Of a stretch of 41,555 bases of DNA, positions 16,575 through 25,613 are shown piece after piece. Under the pieces are notes generated by a model. It was not told the DNA's origin and did no database searches. It saw only the letters and a list, made by a program, of their open reading frames with translations. The translations under genes were made by a program, and so were the position numbers. The stretch lies in contig PIVJ01000017.1 in the NCBI GenBank assembly GCA_003353955.1, forward strand, positions 1-41,555, given 5' to 3'. Source of the stretch: Bacteroidota bacterium. GTDB taxonomy: Bacteria; Bacteroidota; Bacteroidia; Bacteroidales; GCA-2711565. Each line of letters begins with the position of its first letter. The first letter of the stretch is position 1.

Positions 16575-17171
16575 TTATTTGGTTTTAATAGAGCAACCAA
16601 CGGCTTTTGTCGTTTCAATTTTCACTTCATGTCCTGCCAATAATGAATTTACAGCATCGTCAAGATAGCTTTCTTCAACCGCTGAAGCATCTGAATAATT
16701 ATCATCAATCGCTCCAATATAGCGCACTACGAAATCATCATCTGCGTTTTCCAATACAAAAACGTGCGGTGTTCGGGTAGCACCGTAAGCAGGATACACT
16801 TCCTGACCTTCATCAAAAAGATAGGGGAAAGTGAAACCGGCTTCATGCGATCGTATACGCATGGCTTCGTAAGAATCACCTGCTTGTACTTCAGGATCAT
16901 TTGGGTTTATTGCAACTACAGGATATCCCTGATCTTTAAATTTCTTATCCAACTCAACTATTCTTTCCTGATAGGCAATTGCGTAAGGACAAGCATTACA
17001 GGTAAAAATCAGAATAACGCCTTTGGCGTCTTCATAATCGCTTAAGGATATCATATTGCCTTCAACATCCTTTAGTGAGAAAGCTGTGGCTTTATCGCCA
17101 ACTTTTAATCCTCCGGCCAGTACAACCGTACCAAGCATAAGAGTAAAAATGAATGTTATTGCTTTTTTCAT
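16575..17171 (-). CDS. Exported thioredoxin-fold (peroxiredoxin-like) protein
   Basis: A 198-residue protein with a signal peptide (MKKAITFIFTLMLGTVVLAG) followed by an AhpC/TSA-Redoxin thioredoxin fold. LKVGDKATAFSLKDVEG is the peroxiredoxin-type entry strand. FTCNACPYA supplies a C-x2-C redox pair, and TRTPHVFVLENAD holds the cis-proline. This family (PRX-like-1) is common as periplasmic redox proteins of unknown substrate. It is the second gene of a pair, four bases after a lipoprotein thioredoxin, so the two likely act together in the envelope, for example in disulfide or cytochrome maturation. A second cysteine occurs near the C-terminus (VGCSIK). Confidence 0.85.
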   Translation of the reverse strand: MKKAITFIFTLMLGTVVLAGGLKVGDKATAFSLKDVEGNMISLSDYEDAKGVILIFTCNACPYAIAYQERIVELDKKFKDQGYPVVAINPNDPEVQAGDSYEAMRIRSHEAGFTFPYLFDEGQEVYPAYGATRTPHVFVLENADDDFVVRYIGAIDDNYSDASAVEESYLDDAVNSLLAGHEVKIETTKAVGCSIKTK

Positions 17172-17175
17172 AAGA

Positions 17176-17679
17176 TTACAATTTATTTAGTTCAACAATC
17201 GATTTTAATTCTTCATAAGAATAACTACCCTCATGAAATTTCCTAAAATTCTTATTATAGACCAATGTTGCAGGTAATGAACCGGACCATTCCGGCGAAA
17301 CCTTGTCAATCCAAACATTGGCTTTCGTATCAAAAAGAAGGATGACTTCCGACTTCACATTATGTTCCGCGATAAAAGGAGCTACATGCGATTCGACCTG
17401 TTTTGGAAAATCAAGACTAACCAGAATAAGTGTTACTTTCTGATCGTTGTAAAATTCGGCTACTTTTTCAAAATCAGGCAATTCTGTTACACATGGCTTG
17501 CACCAGGTGGCCCAAAAATTTATGATATAAGTGGTGTCATTGTCATGATGCAGGAGTGGCTCCAGTTCATCGAAATTAACAACAGGAATGCTTGGTGTAG
17601 TTGCTTGTTCTTCTTCAGCTTGATATGTACACGACTGAATTACAAACGTTCCAATTAAAATTAACAAAAGGTATTTCAT
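17176..17679 (-). CDS. TlpA/ResA-like thioredoxin lipoprotein
   Basis: A 167-residue lipoprotein. The signal MKYLLLILIGTFVIQSC has its lipid-anchor cysteine at residue 17. The TlpA-like thioredoxin domain has the active site FWATWCKPCVTELPDF (W-C-x-x-C) and cis-proline LPATLVYNK. Such membrane-tethered thioredoxins reduce disulfides in the periplasm, often for cytochrome c or other exported proteins. It is four bases upstream of the peroxiredoxin-like gene on the same strand, forming an operon. Confidence 0.9.
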   Translation of the reverse strand: MKYLLLILIGTFVIQSCTYQAEEEQATTPSIPVVNFDELEPLLHHDNDTTYIINFWATWCKPCVTELPDFEKVAEFYNDQKVTLILVSLDFPKQVESHVAPFIAEHNVKSEVILLFDTKANVWIDKVSPEWSGSLPATLVYNKNFRKFHEGSYSYEELKSIVELNKL

Positions 17680-17747
17680 TCCTTAATTAAGTTTTAGTGA
17701 TACAAATATAGAAATCGGGTATCGATTGCCAACACTCGAATTAAGTT

Positions 17748-18059
17748 TTAACGATAAATTAACAAAACAGCTTCAGCAGCAAGAGTGGCATTGGCAGTAA
17801 TGAATATACCAATCAATCCTGCGACTAGCATTGCTTTAATTAAATCATCATCATTTGTTTGTAAATGCTCTGCTGCGGCAATCAGGCTTCCCTGAATTGT
17901 TCTACATGAACCGGCTGTTGGAGCTTCCACCATTACGCCCATCGAACTTTTGGACTCCATTACCGCGCTAACATAAAGAATCATTGAATTTAACATCCCT
18001 CCATCGAGTAAAGAAGATGACTGCATGCTTTGAGAAAGAAAATTCAATAATCTCATCAT
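17748..18059 (-). pseudogene. L-serine dehydratase alpha-domain fragment
   Basis: A 103-residue frame contains MVEAPTAGSCRTIQGSLIAA then AAEHLQTNDDDLIKAMLVAG and LIGIFITANAT. This is the catalytic core of iron-sulfur L-serine ammonia-lyase (normally PTAGSCGTxPG). The fragment is only about a quarter of the enzyme. The glycine after the conserved cysteine is arginine and the proline is glutamine, and after ANATLAAEA the frame leaves the family and stops. It belongs to a different subfamily from the intact gene at 35164. It reads as a degraded remnant; expression as a small protein cannot be excluded. Confidence 0.7.
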
Positions 18060-18138
18060 TGCAGATTATACGCAACCCAAAGATGAAATTTTTATCATTC
18101 TCACTTCCTTCTTAAGTTCTTATCTTTTTATCTTACAG

Positions 18139-18309
18139 GTTTTTAAAGAAAACGAACCTGCCTTATTCAATTTTAATACGTTTTCTGTTTCTCATCAAAA
18201 CAATTTTACTTTGTGGATTACTCAGGCAAAGAAAGAAGAAACCCGCCAAAAGCGTTTATTGGAATCTATCAGACTCTTAGAAGAAAATCAAAGACTTGGC
18301 TTGAAATAG
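18139..18309 (+). pseudogene. YdeI/OmpD-associated family C-terminal fragment
   Basis: The plus-strand frame ending at the TAG of 18307-18309 reads LWITQAKKEETRQKRLLESI then RLLEENQRLGLK. This is the typical C-terminal helix pair of the YdeI/OmpD-associated (DUF1801-linked) family (W-I-x-x-A-K-x-x-E-T-R-x-K-R). Upstream, VFKENEPALFNFNTFSVSHQ fits the preceding helix, but no start codon or N-terminal domain is present. It is a 3' stub next to another gene fragment. Confidence 0.6.
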
Positions 18310-18312
18310 AGA

Positions 18313-20244
18313 TTAATTGATTGATAAAATTTTAACCTCTGTTCTTCGGTTATTCGCACGTCCTTCATCGGTTTCATTTGCATTGATTGGTTCGTCAAAT
18401 CCAACTCCCTTAAATTGCAGCCTGTCTTTTTCAATTCCTTCCAGTATAAGATGATCAACGACTGATTTTGCACGCTTATCAGAGAGCTGCTGGTTATATT
18501 CCCGGCTTCCTACATTGTCGGTATGCCCTGAAATTTCCACTTTTAAATTCGGATTATCTGCTAGAAATAAGACCAATCTTGATAATTCAGGATATGAAGT
18601 CTCCATCAGTTGATATTGATCAGTATCAAAAAACAGGTTCTTAAGAATAATTGTTTCGCCTGCTTTTATAGGGATAAGTGGAATATCAATTTTGACAGTA
18701 TTCATTTTTGTGCTTGGTTTGCGAATGGGAAAATGCGCAGAAAAGAACAAATAACCCGGCTTACTAACATTGAACGCAAACATTTCTTTAATAGGTAAGG
18801 CTACCAAAAACTTACCGGTGCCTAATTCGGATTGGGTATACGTAAATTGCTGCTTTGTCGACAAATCAATTAGATCAATGTCGGCAGCCAATGACTTACC
18901 CGTCTCAACATCAAACACATACCCATCAATGTAAGTCACTGGATCAGATCTCATTGGCTCACTCAGTTCAAATTGATAAATATCAAACCCACCTTCACCC
19001 TCCAACTGATCTGAAGATATGAAGGCTGTAACTCCATCGACAGAAATACTAAGAGCAATCTCATCGTTTTCAGTATTTACCGGATAGCCTAAGTTTGTTG
19101 GTTTAGACCAATTCTTATTGTTACTTTTTCTACTCATAAAAAGGTCAAAACCACCCAAGCCAATGTGCCCGGTTGATGAGAAATATAGAGATCTTGCATC
19201 CGCATGAATAAAGGGAGACATTTCGTCTGCCGTAGTGTTTATGGTTGAGCCCAGGTTTTGAGGAGGCAAAAAATTTCCATTCTCATCTAATTGGGAAGTC
19301 CAAATGTCTGACCCGCCAAATCCGCCATTTCTATTGCTTGCAAAAAAAAGTGTTCTCCCGTCAGTAGAAAAACATGGCTGAGATTCCCAAGCCGAAGAAT
19401 TAACAATAACACCCAAATTTCTTGAATCTCCAAGCTTATCGCCCTCAATTTTTGCATAATACAAATCACAGCTACCTTGTCCATCATCCTGATAACAGGC
19501 TGTAAAAAATAAATAACGGTTATTCGGGGATATTGATGCTGCACCAATTCCATTCAGCGGTTTATCAGCAAAAGTTAACAAACGTGGTTCGTTCCAAGCA
19601 GTATCACCAGGTGTAACTATATATAAATTTTCATTAATTATCGGACTTCCTTCTGTGTCTGCACCTATCATTTTTTTAATGGTTACATAAATTGATTGTT
19701 GATCGATGCTCATGGAATTAAAATAATCATCACCACTGGAATTAATTCGATTTCCCAAATTAACAGCTTTAAAATCCACCGGGTTGTCGTAGGCGAACTT
19801 TCTAAATCTAGCTATGCTTAGGCTTTGTTCAGCAATATTCTGTTTATCTTTTGATTTTATTTCTCCAGATAAATAGGTAACAAATTGTGAGATTGCACCA
19901 TCAAAGTTCTTTAAATGCAATTCCAACTCACCCACCACATAGTTTAAGTCAGGGAAATTAATGGGGTCGAGCTTTAGTGCTTGACGATAAGCCTCGACAG
20001 TCTTATGGTTCCGGCCTTGCATTTCGTAAATATTGCCAAGCAGAACCCAAGGGTTTGCGTAAAGACTGTCCTTAGCAATTGCCTTAATGGCAAATGCTTT
20101 CGCATTGGTAGTATCATTTTGCCTGAAATGGGTTAATGCCAGTTCTTGCAATTTCAAGGCTCTTTTATTTACCTGATGCTGAGCATAGGTCGAATGTGGA
20201 AATAAGAAGGAGATGAAGATAAAAACAAAAAATCGATATTTCAT
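18313..20244 (-). CDS. TPR-PD40-OmpA outer-membrane protein (PorE-like architecture)
   Basis: A 643-residue protein started at the ATG at 20244, where MKYRFFVFIFISFLFPHSTY gives a normal signal peptide; an ATG five codons earlier (20259) is also possible. Domains in order: TPR helices (about 25-145); PD40/WD40-like repeats with recurring S-P-x-x-N or D-x-x-L-Y-F-S-S strands (about 170-425); a carboxypeptidase-regulatory-like domain (YIDGYVFDVETGKSL, about 440-520); and a C-terminal OmpA domain with ISGHTDNVGSREYNQQLSDK and RRTEVKI for peptidoglycan binding. In Bacteroidota this combination includes PorE of the type IX secretion system and related anchoring proteins. Which member this is cannot be told without comparison. 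It precedes no secretion genes here; queE is 23 bases upstream. Confidence 0.88.
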   Translation of the reverse strand: MKYRFFVFIFISFLFPHSTYAQHQVNKRALKLQELALTHFRQNDTTNAKAFAIKAIAKDSLYANPWVLLGNIYEMQGRNHKTVEAYRQALKLDPINFPDLNYVVGELELHLKNFDGAISQFVTYLSGEIKSKDKQNIAEQSLSIARFRKFAYDNPVDFKAVNLGNRINSSGDDYFNSMSIDQQSIYVTIKKMIGADTEGSPIINENLYIVTPGDTAWNEPRLLTFADKPLNGIGAASISPNNRYLFFTACYQDDGQGSCDLYYAKIEGDKLGDSRNLGVIVNSSAWESQPCFSTDGRTLFFASNRNGGFGGSDIWTSQLDENGNFLPPQNLGSTINTTADEMSPFIHADARSLYFSSTGHIGLGGFDLFMSRKSNNKNWSKPTNLGYPVNTENDEIALSISVDGVTAFISSDQLEGEGGFDIYQFELSEPMRSDPVTYIDGYVFDVETGKSLAADIDLIDLSTKQQFTYTQSELGTGKFLVALPIKEMFAFNVSKPGYLFFSAHFPIRKPSTKMNTVKIDIPLIPIKAGETIILKNLFFDTDQYQLMETSYPELSRLVLFLADNPNLKVEISGHTDNVGSREYNQQLSDKRAKSVVDHLILEGIEKDRLQFKGVGFDEPINANETDEGRANNRRTEVKILSIN

Positions 20245-20267
20245 CAGTCGAGAATGCATAGCCCAAT

Positions 20268-20900
20268 TTATGGAATTTTCATGTATTTATGACTTTGTAA
20301 CGAAATTTTCCACTTCGGATTGTCTTTTACATATTCAATTATGACGGGTAATACTTTCGGGGCGATGCTCCATTCGGGCTGTAAATAAAGCTCACAATCC
20401 TCGTTTGTCTTTAGGGCATTTTCTTCTGCCCATGGCAAATCATTTTCCGTTTGAATAATCATTTTTAATTCATGGGCTCTTTCAAAGATTGTAGGTTTGG
20501 GTGGAAATTGCTGTTTTGGAGATAAGCAAATCCAATCCCAGTCACCACTTAAATGATAAGCCCCGGACGTTTCAATAAAAGTGTTCACACCAAACTTGTG
20601 CAACTCAGAGGTGAAATATTCCATTTCATACATGGAAGGTTCTCCTCCGGTTACAACAACTGCTTTGGCAGCTTGTGTTTTCGCACGCTCAACGATTTTA
20701 TCCGTAGAAACCGGTGGGTGGATGTCTGCATTCCATGATCGTTTTGTGTCACACCAACTACATCCAATATCGCAGCCTCCCACCCTAACAAAATAGGCAG
20801 CGGTGCCAGTATGATATCCTTCACCCTGAATGGTATAAAATTCTTCCATTACCGGAAGCATTCTTCCATTTTTCAACAGATCATCATTAGTATTGTTCAT
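20268..20900 (-). CDS. queE: 7-carboxy-7-deazaguanine synthase
   Basis: A 210-residue radical SAM enzyme that converts 6-carboxytetrahydropterin to 7-carboxy-7-deazaguanine in queuosine/archaeosine precursor synthesis. EEFYTIQGEGYHTGTAAYFV is the QueE entry signature. GGCDIGCSWCDTK gives the C-x3-C-x2-C cluster ligands, and VVVTGGEPSMYEME is the SAM-binding GGE motif. Its length is normal for the family. It lies 30 bases after folD on the same strand and 23 before the OmpA-type gene. The other que genes are not in the window. Confidence 0.95.
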   Translation of the reverse strand: MNNTNDDLLKNGRMLPVMEEFYTIQGEGYHTGTAAYFVRVGGCDIGCSWCDTKRSWNADIHPPVSTDKIVERAKTQAAKAVVVTGGEPSMYEMEYFTSELHKFGVNTFIETSGAYHLSGDWDWICLSPKQQFPPKPTIFERAHELKMIIQTENDLPWAEENALKTNEDCELYLQPEWSIAPKVLPVIIEYVKDNPKWKISLQSHKYMKIP

Positions 20901-20930
20901 CGAAACAGCGTAATTAAACAGAATTGATTA

Positions 20931-21812
20931 TCAGCTATAAATTTCTTTTTTGTATGCCTTTAAGGTATTTTGAATAAGCGATACGATGGTCATGGGCCCT
21001 ACTCCACCAGGCACTGGAGTGATATAGCTGCATTTTTTTGATACCTCATCAAAAGCAACATCTCCCTTTAATTTAAATCCTGATTTGGTTTCTTCGGATT
21101 TCAGCCGGTGCATTCCAACATCGATAACCACAGCTCCTTCCTTAACCATATCTTCTTTTATAAATTCACAAACACCGATGGCAGCAATCAAAATGTCTGC
21201 ACTGGCGCATAGTTCTTTAAGATTCTTTGTTCGACTGTGACAGATGGTAACCGTTGCATTTGCATTTTCTGCCTTGCGTGATAACAAAATACTAATGGGA
21301 GTTCCAACGATATTACTTCTTCCCACTACGACTACTTGTTTAGACTGGGTGCCAATATTCGATCGTTCGAGCAGCATCATAATTCCTTGAGGAGTTGCTG
21401 AAACGTATGATGGGAGACCTAATACCATTCTTCCAACATTTACGGGATGAAATCCATCAACATCTTTTTTGGGATCAATCCGCTCAAGGATTTTATTCTC
21501 ATCAATATGATCCGGCAAGGGAAGCTGTACAATGAAACCATCTACTTCATCATCCTTATTTAAAAAATCCACGATGTCAAGCAATTCATTCTCAGTAATA
21601 TTTGATGGGTGTTTGTAAGCTGAGGAAGTCATCCCAACGGAAGAACATGCTCTTTCTTTAGATTCCACATAAGTTTGACTTGCTGCATCCTCTCCTACCA
21701 ATACTGCTACTAAATGAGGAGCTCTCTCGTCATTATCGATGATCACAGCAACTTCTTTTGCAATTTCCGATTTAATTTTTTTTGCTATTTTTTTCCCGTC
21801 AATTAGTCTCAT
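20931..21812 (-). CDS. folD: Bifunctional methylenetetrahydrofolate dehydrogenase/cyclohydrolase
   Basis: A 293-residue cytoplasmic enzyme interconverting 5,10-methylene-, methenyl- and 10-formyl-tetrahydrofolate with NADP. Signatures are [17 protein letters not shown] (catalytic Tyr and Lys), [43 protein letters not shown] (Rossmann phosphate loop) and [12 protein letters not shown] at the end. It is full length. It is followed by queE on the same strand. The 148-base region upstream to ffh contains imperfect repeats of a TTAGCTATT-like word (for example 21848-21857 and its complement around 21948), of unknown role. Confidence 0.96.
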   Translation of the reverse strand: MRLIDGKKIAKKIKSEIAKEVAVIIDNDERAPHLVAVLVGEDAASQTYVESKERACSSVGMTSSAYKHPSNITENELLDIVDFLNKDDEVDGFIVQLPLPDHIDENKILERIDPKKDVDGFHPVNVGRMVLGLPSYVSATPQGIMMLLERSNIGTQSKQVVVVGRSNIVGTPISILLSRKAENANATVTICHSRTKNLKELCASADILIAAIGVCEFIKEDMVKEGAVVIDVGMHRLKSEETKSGFKLKGDVAFDEVSKKCSYITPVPGGVGPMTIVSLIQNTLKAYKKEIYS

Positions 21813-21960
21813 TATTTTTACAATTGAGCTTATGGCTGTTGGCTCTTAGCTATTCGCTTTAAGCTTCTGCATTAAACTATTAATTCATTTTTGAAGTATT
21901 TTCAAGTAAACTAACCCGATAAACAAAGCTGTTCAATTATCTATAACCAATAGCTAACAG

Positions 21961-23307
21961 CTATCTTCTTCCCTGCATCCTTTGTGCATTCTTCATTTGA
22001 TTCATTAAATTTTTACCTCCACCTGTTGCCACCATTTTCATCATTTTACTGGTTTCAGCAAATTGTTTGATCAAGCGATTAACCTCTTGAATATCTGATC
22101 CACTGCCAATGGCAATTCGTTTCTTTCGGCTGCCATTTAACAGTTTAGGGTTTTCCCTTTCCGCGGGGGTCATCGAATTGATAATGGCCTCAATACCTTT
22201 AAAAGCATCATCGTCAATTTCCGTATTTTTCATTGCTTTTCCCATACCCGGAACCATGCCCATTAAATCTTTCATATTTCCCATTTTCTTAATCTGTTTA
22301 ATCTGGGAAAGGAAATCATTGAAATTAAACTGGTTCTTGACAATTTTTCGTTGTAATTTCTTGGCTTCTTCTACATCATATTGTTCTTGGGCTTTCTCAA
22401 CTAAGGAAACAATATCACCCATTCCCAAGATACGATCAGCCATACGTTTGGGATGGAAGATATCTATCGCTTCCATTTGCTCACCAATACCAACAAACTT
22501 AATCGGTTTGTTTACTACTGATCGAACTGTTAACGCAGCTCCACCCCGCGTATCACCATCTAATTTGGTAAGTACAACACCATCGAAATCTAATCGGTCA
22601 TTAAAAGCCTTGGCAGTGTTCACCGCATCCTGGCCGGTCATTGAGTCGACGACAAACAATGTTTCCTGTGGGTTAATGGTTTTCTTAATTGATGAAATTT
22701 CATTCATCATCTCGTCATCAACCGCAAGACGACCCGCGGTATCAACGATCACCATATTCAATCCTTTATCTTTGGCATGCTTAATAGCACGCTTTGCAAT
22801 TTTAACAGGATCTTTATTGTCTTCTTCAGAAAAAACTTCTACACCAATTTGTTCTCCCAACACCTGTAGCTGCTTAATCGCAGCCGGTCGGTAAACGTCA
22901 CCCGCAACCAACAATGGGGTTTTCCCTTTTTTGGTCTTTAAATAATTTGCTAGCTTGGCGGAAAAAGTTGTTTTACCCGAACCTTGTAATCCAGCGATAA
23001 GAATAATGGCTGGTTGTCCTTTTTCATTGATATCAACTTTTTCGGAACCCATTAGTTGAGTGAGTTCTTCATGAACCACCTTAACCATTAACTGGCCGGG
23101 GGACACTGCTGTTAACACATTCTGGCCTATGGCTTTTTCCTTAACTCGCTCGGTAAATTGCTTAGCGATTTTATAGCTAACATCCGCATCCAATAAAGCC
23201 TTACGAACTTCTTTGAGGGTTTCAGCCACATTTATCTCTGTGATGTAGCCTTGCCCTTTTAATATTTTAAACGACCGATCCAGTCTTTCCGATAATCCTT
23301 CAAACAT
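21961..23307 (-). CDS. ffh: Signal recognition particle protein Ffh
   Basis: A 448-residue SRP54-type GTPase that binds 4.5S RNA and signal sequences for co-translational membrane targeting. The N domain is helical. The G domain has GLQGSGKTTFSAKLA, DVYRPAAIKQL, DTAGRL and TKLDGDTRGGAAL. The C-terminal M domain is methionine-rich (MKDLMGMVPGMGKAMKN) and has the RNA-binding SGSDIQEVNRLIKQF helix-turn-helix. It is complete and typical. It appears monocistronic, with a 193-base upstream gap. Confidence 0.97.
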   Translation of the reverse strand: MFEGLSERLDRSFKILKGQGYITEINVAETLKEVRKALLDADVSYKIAKQFTERVKEKAIGQNVLTAVSPGQLMVKVVHEELTQLMGSEKVDINEKGQPAIILIAGLQGSGKTTFSAKLANYLKTKKGKTPLLVAGDVYRPAAIKQLQVLGEQIGVEVFSEEDNKDPVKIAKRAIKHAKDKGLNMVIVDTAGRLAVDDEMMNEISSIKKTINPQETLFVVDSMTGQDAVNTAKAFNDRLDFDGVVLTKLDGDTRGGAALTVRSVVNKPIKFVGIGEQMEAIDIFHPKRMADRILGMGDIVSLVEKAQEQYDVEEAKKLQRKIVKNQFNFNDFLSQIKQIKKMGNMKDLMGMVPGMGKAMKNTEIDDDAFKGIEAIINSMTPAERENPKLLNGSRKKRIAIGSGSDIQEVNRLIKQFAETSKMMKMVATGGGKNLMNQMKNAQRMQGRR

Positions 23308-23501
23308 ATTCTATCCATTTTTTAAGGCTACAAAAGTAGCAATTTGTTGCGAATAATTAGTTAGCTCTCCTATGTTCATAATAAGTTGCCTTTTTTGAAT
23401 GTTCCCTTCTTCGATTGAAGCATGAGTATTTGATTTTCAATATCTTTAGCTATAATCTACACAAAGCTTCGGCCTAATAGTACTAATTAAAAACCAAAAA
23501 G

Positions 23502-23732
23502 ATGTCCAGATATTTTCTATTGATTGTGATGTTCACAGCCAATATTGTGATAAATGCACAGAATGTGAGATTCCCACTACATAAGGCAATTCAAGATAAC
23601 AGCACCCAAATGGCTTTATCTTATATTGATAATGCTTTCAATATTAATCAAAAAGATAAAAGAAGAAGAATAAAATTACTATTTACATTCTGTCCGGAAG
23701 ATTTATCCCTAATAATCCCATCGCAGATTTGA
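23502..23732 (+). CDS. Truncated secreted ankyrin-like ORF
   Basis: A 76-residue frame with a clear signal peptide (MSRYFLLIVMFTANIVINAQ). It is followed by FPLHKAIQDNSTQMALSYID and NAFNINQKDK, which looks like the first ankyrin helix pair (PLHxAI..). It then breaks into an unrelated basic tail that overlaps the 3' end of convergent argS by 50 bases. It is most likely the 5' end of an ankyrin-repeat gene cut off when the argS side was joined. Whether it is still made is unknown. Confidence 0.4.
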   Translation: MSRYFLLIVMFTANIVINAQNVRFPLHKAIQDNSTQMALSYIDNAFNINQKDKRRRIKLLFTFCPEDLSLIIPSQI

Positions 23733-25473
23733 TAATTTGGGCTGTGAATCTGGATAATTGTAATCGAAATATAATTTTAGCCTTGCTAGTTTCCTTAAAA
23801 ACAGGAACTTCCTGATAAAATTGATTATACTCTTTCACCAAATCATAGGTATAATTAGCAATCATCGCCGGGCTTAAATTCTGCGCCGCATTCTGGATTA
23901 CACTTGGATAATCATAAATTAGGCGTAGCACATTTTTTTCTTTCTGTGCCATTTCTAATGTCTTGCCTGAAGTTTTAACTAAATTTATTTTTAGCTCATT
24001 CGCTTTCCTAAGTAAAGATTGAATCCGGGCATAAGTATACTGAATAAAAGGGCCTGTATTTCCGGTAAAATCAATTGATTCTTCCGGATTAAAAAGCATG
24101 CTTTTCTTTGGGTCAACCTTAAGCATAAAATATTTTAAGGCACCCATTCCTACGGTTTCATAAAGTTGCTTAGCTTCTTCTTCAGAGAAATCTGATGTTT
24201 TACCCAACTCAACCGTCATGCGCTTAGAAGTTTGATACATCTCTTCCATTAAATCATCGGCGTCTACAACAGTTCCTTCACGGCTTTTCATTTTACCATG
24301 TGGCAACTCAACCATTCCATAAGACAAGTGGTGAATATTCTCAGCCCATCCATATCCTAATTTTTTCAGAATTATTTCGAGAACTTCAAAATGATAATTT
24401 TGCTCATTTCCAACTACATAAATTAATCGCCCAGCTTTAAAATCGTTATATCGAAGTATGGCAGTTCCCAAATCCTGGGTCATATAAACGGATGTTCCGT
24501 CGGCACGCAAAAGCAATTTTTCATCCTGACCATCGTTTGTTAAATCTGCCCAAACAGAGCCATTATCTTTCTTGAACAATATGTCCTTTTTCAGTCCTTC
24601 CTCAACAATGGTTTTTCCGAGTAAATAGGTTTCAGATTCAAAGTATGTTTTATCAAATGAAATTCCCATTCGCTCATACGTTTTATCAAATCCGGCATAT
24701 ACCCAATTGTTCATTCGCTCCCAAAGAGCTCTAATCTCGGGATCATTCCTTTCCCATTGTTGCAGCATTTGTTGTGCTTCAATCAATAAGGGTGATTCTT
24801 TTTCTGCGAGTTTAGGTTCGACACCCGAGGCAATTAACTTTTGAACTTCGATTTTATATTTTTGATCGAACAGCACATAAAAATCCCCGACCAATCGGTC
24901 GCCTTTCTTTTGTGAACTTTCCGGAGTATTTCCTTCTCCCCATTTTTGCCAGGCAATCATCGATTTACAAATATGGATCCCTCGGTCGTTAACCAGATTC
25001 ACCCGTTTCACTTCACTCCCACTCGCCTGTAAAATTGAAGCCACGGAATGACCCAATAAATTATTACGAATATGCCCCAGATGTAATGGTTTATTCGTAT
25101 TTGGTGCCGAATATTCGATAACGACCGGATCAGAATCCTTGTGGGTAGCAGCCTCTCCATAATTAGATTTTTTAAGATTCTCATTAAAAAAGCCTAGCCA
25201 ATATTTATCATCGATTACCAGATTTAAAAATCCCTTGATCACATTAAAATCATTCACCTCATCAACATTCTCATGAAGATAGTTGCCAATTAAGGTAGCC
25301 GTTTCTTCCGGAGATTTTTTTGAAAGACGAATTAGTGGAAACACAACTATTGTAATATCTCCCTCAAATTCCTTCTTGGTTCTTTGAAGTTGAATCTGTT
25401 TTTCTTCTGCTTTTGCATTGAAAAGGCTTTCAATTCCTTTGGCAACATTTGAAATGATAATTTGCTCGATCAT
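23683..25473 (-). CDS. argS: Arginyl-tRNA synthetase
   Basis: A 596-residue class I aminoacyl-tRNA synthetase started at the ATG at 25473 (MIEQIIISNVAKG). The in-frame extension to 25551 adds 26 residues with no family likeness. Signatures are the N-terminal Add-1 tRNA-binding domain, SAPNTNKPLHLGHIRNNLLG (HIGH motif as HLGH), YGMVELPHGKMKSREGTVVD (KMSKS-like loop), and the C-terminal DALR anticodon domain (TGPFIQYTYARIQSLLRKAN onward). The protein ends in the usual M. It is monocistronic. Its 3' end overlaps the truncated ORF on the other strand. Confidence 0.97.
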   Translation of the reverse strand: MIEQIIISNVAKGIESLFNAKAEEKQIQLQRTKKEFEGDITIVVFPLIRLSKKSPEETATLIGNYLHENVDEVNDFNVIKGFLNLVIDDKYWLGFFNENLKKSNYGEAATHKDSDPVVIEYSAPNTNKPLHLGHIRNNLLGHSVASILQASGSEVKRVNLVNDRGIHICKSMIAWQKWGEGNTPESSQKKGDRLVGDFYVLFDQKYKIEVQKLIASGVEPKLAEKESPLLIEAQQMLQQWERNDPEIRALWERMNNWVYAGFDKTYERMGISFDKTYFESETYLLGKTIVEEGLKKDILFKKDNGSVWADLTNDGQDEKLLLRADGTSVYMTQDLGTAILRYNDFKAGRLIYVVGNEQNYHFEVLEIILKKLGYGWAENIHHLSYGMVELPHGKMKSREGTVVDADDLMEEMYQTSKRMTVELGKTSDFSEEEAKQLYETVGMGALKYFMLKVDPKKSMLFNPEESIDFTGNTGPFIQYTYARIQSLLRKANELKINLVKTSGKTLEMAQKEKNVLRLIYDYPSVIQNAAQNLSPAMIANYTYDLVKEYNQFYQEVPVFKETSKAKIIFRLQLSRFTAQIIKSAMGLLGINLPDRM

Positions 25474-25613
25474 TACGCTTAGTTGATTTAGATGCAAAAG
25501 TACAGCAAATCTGATTAAGTACCAATGCAAAAAGCTTAATTCGATACGCAACCATTTTCCAAATCATGCATCAATAGTTTAAACAGTTATTTTTTTACCT
25601 AAATGTTCAAACA

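Noticed and set aside
21840-21960. TTAGCTATT-like repeated words between folD and ffh as a CRISPR or iteron array
   Set aside because: Copies are few, imperfect and in both orientations, without regular spacers.
22109-22894. Long 261-codon plus-strand open frame
   Set aside because: It is the exact antisense of ffh, whose domains and motifs are all intact; the opposite frame has low-complexity Ser/Ile composition and no family likeness.
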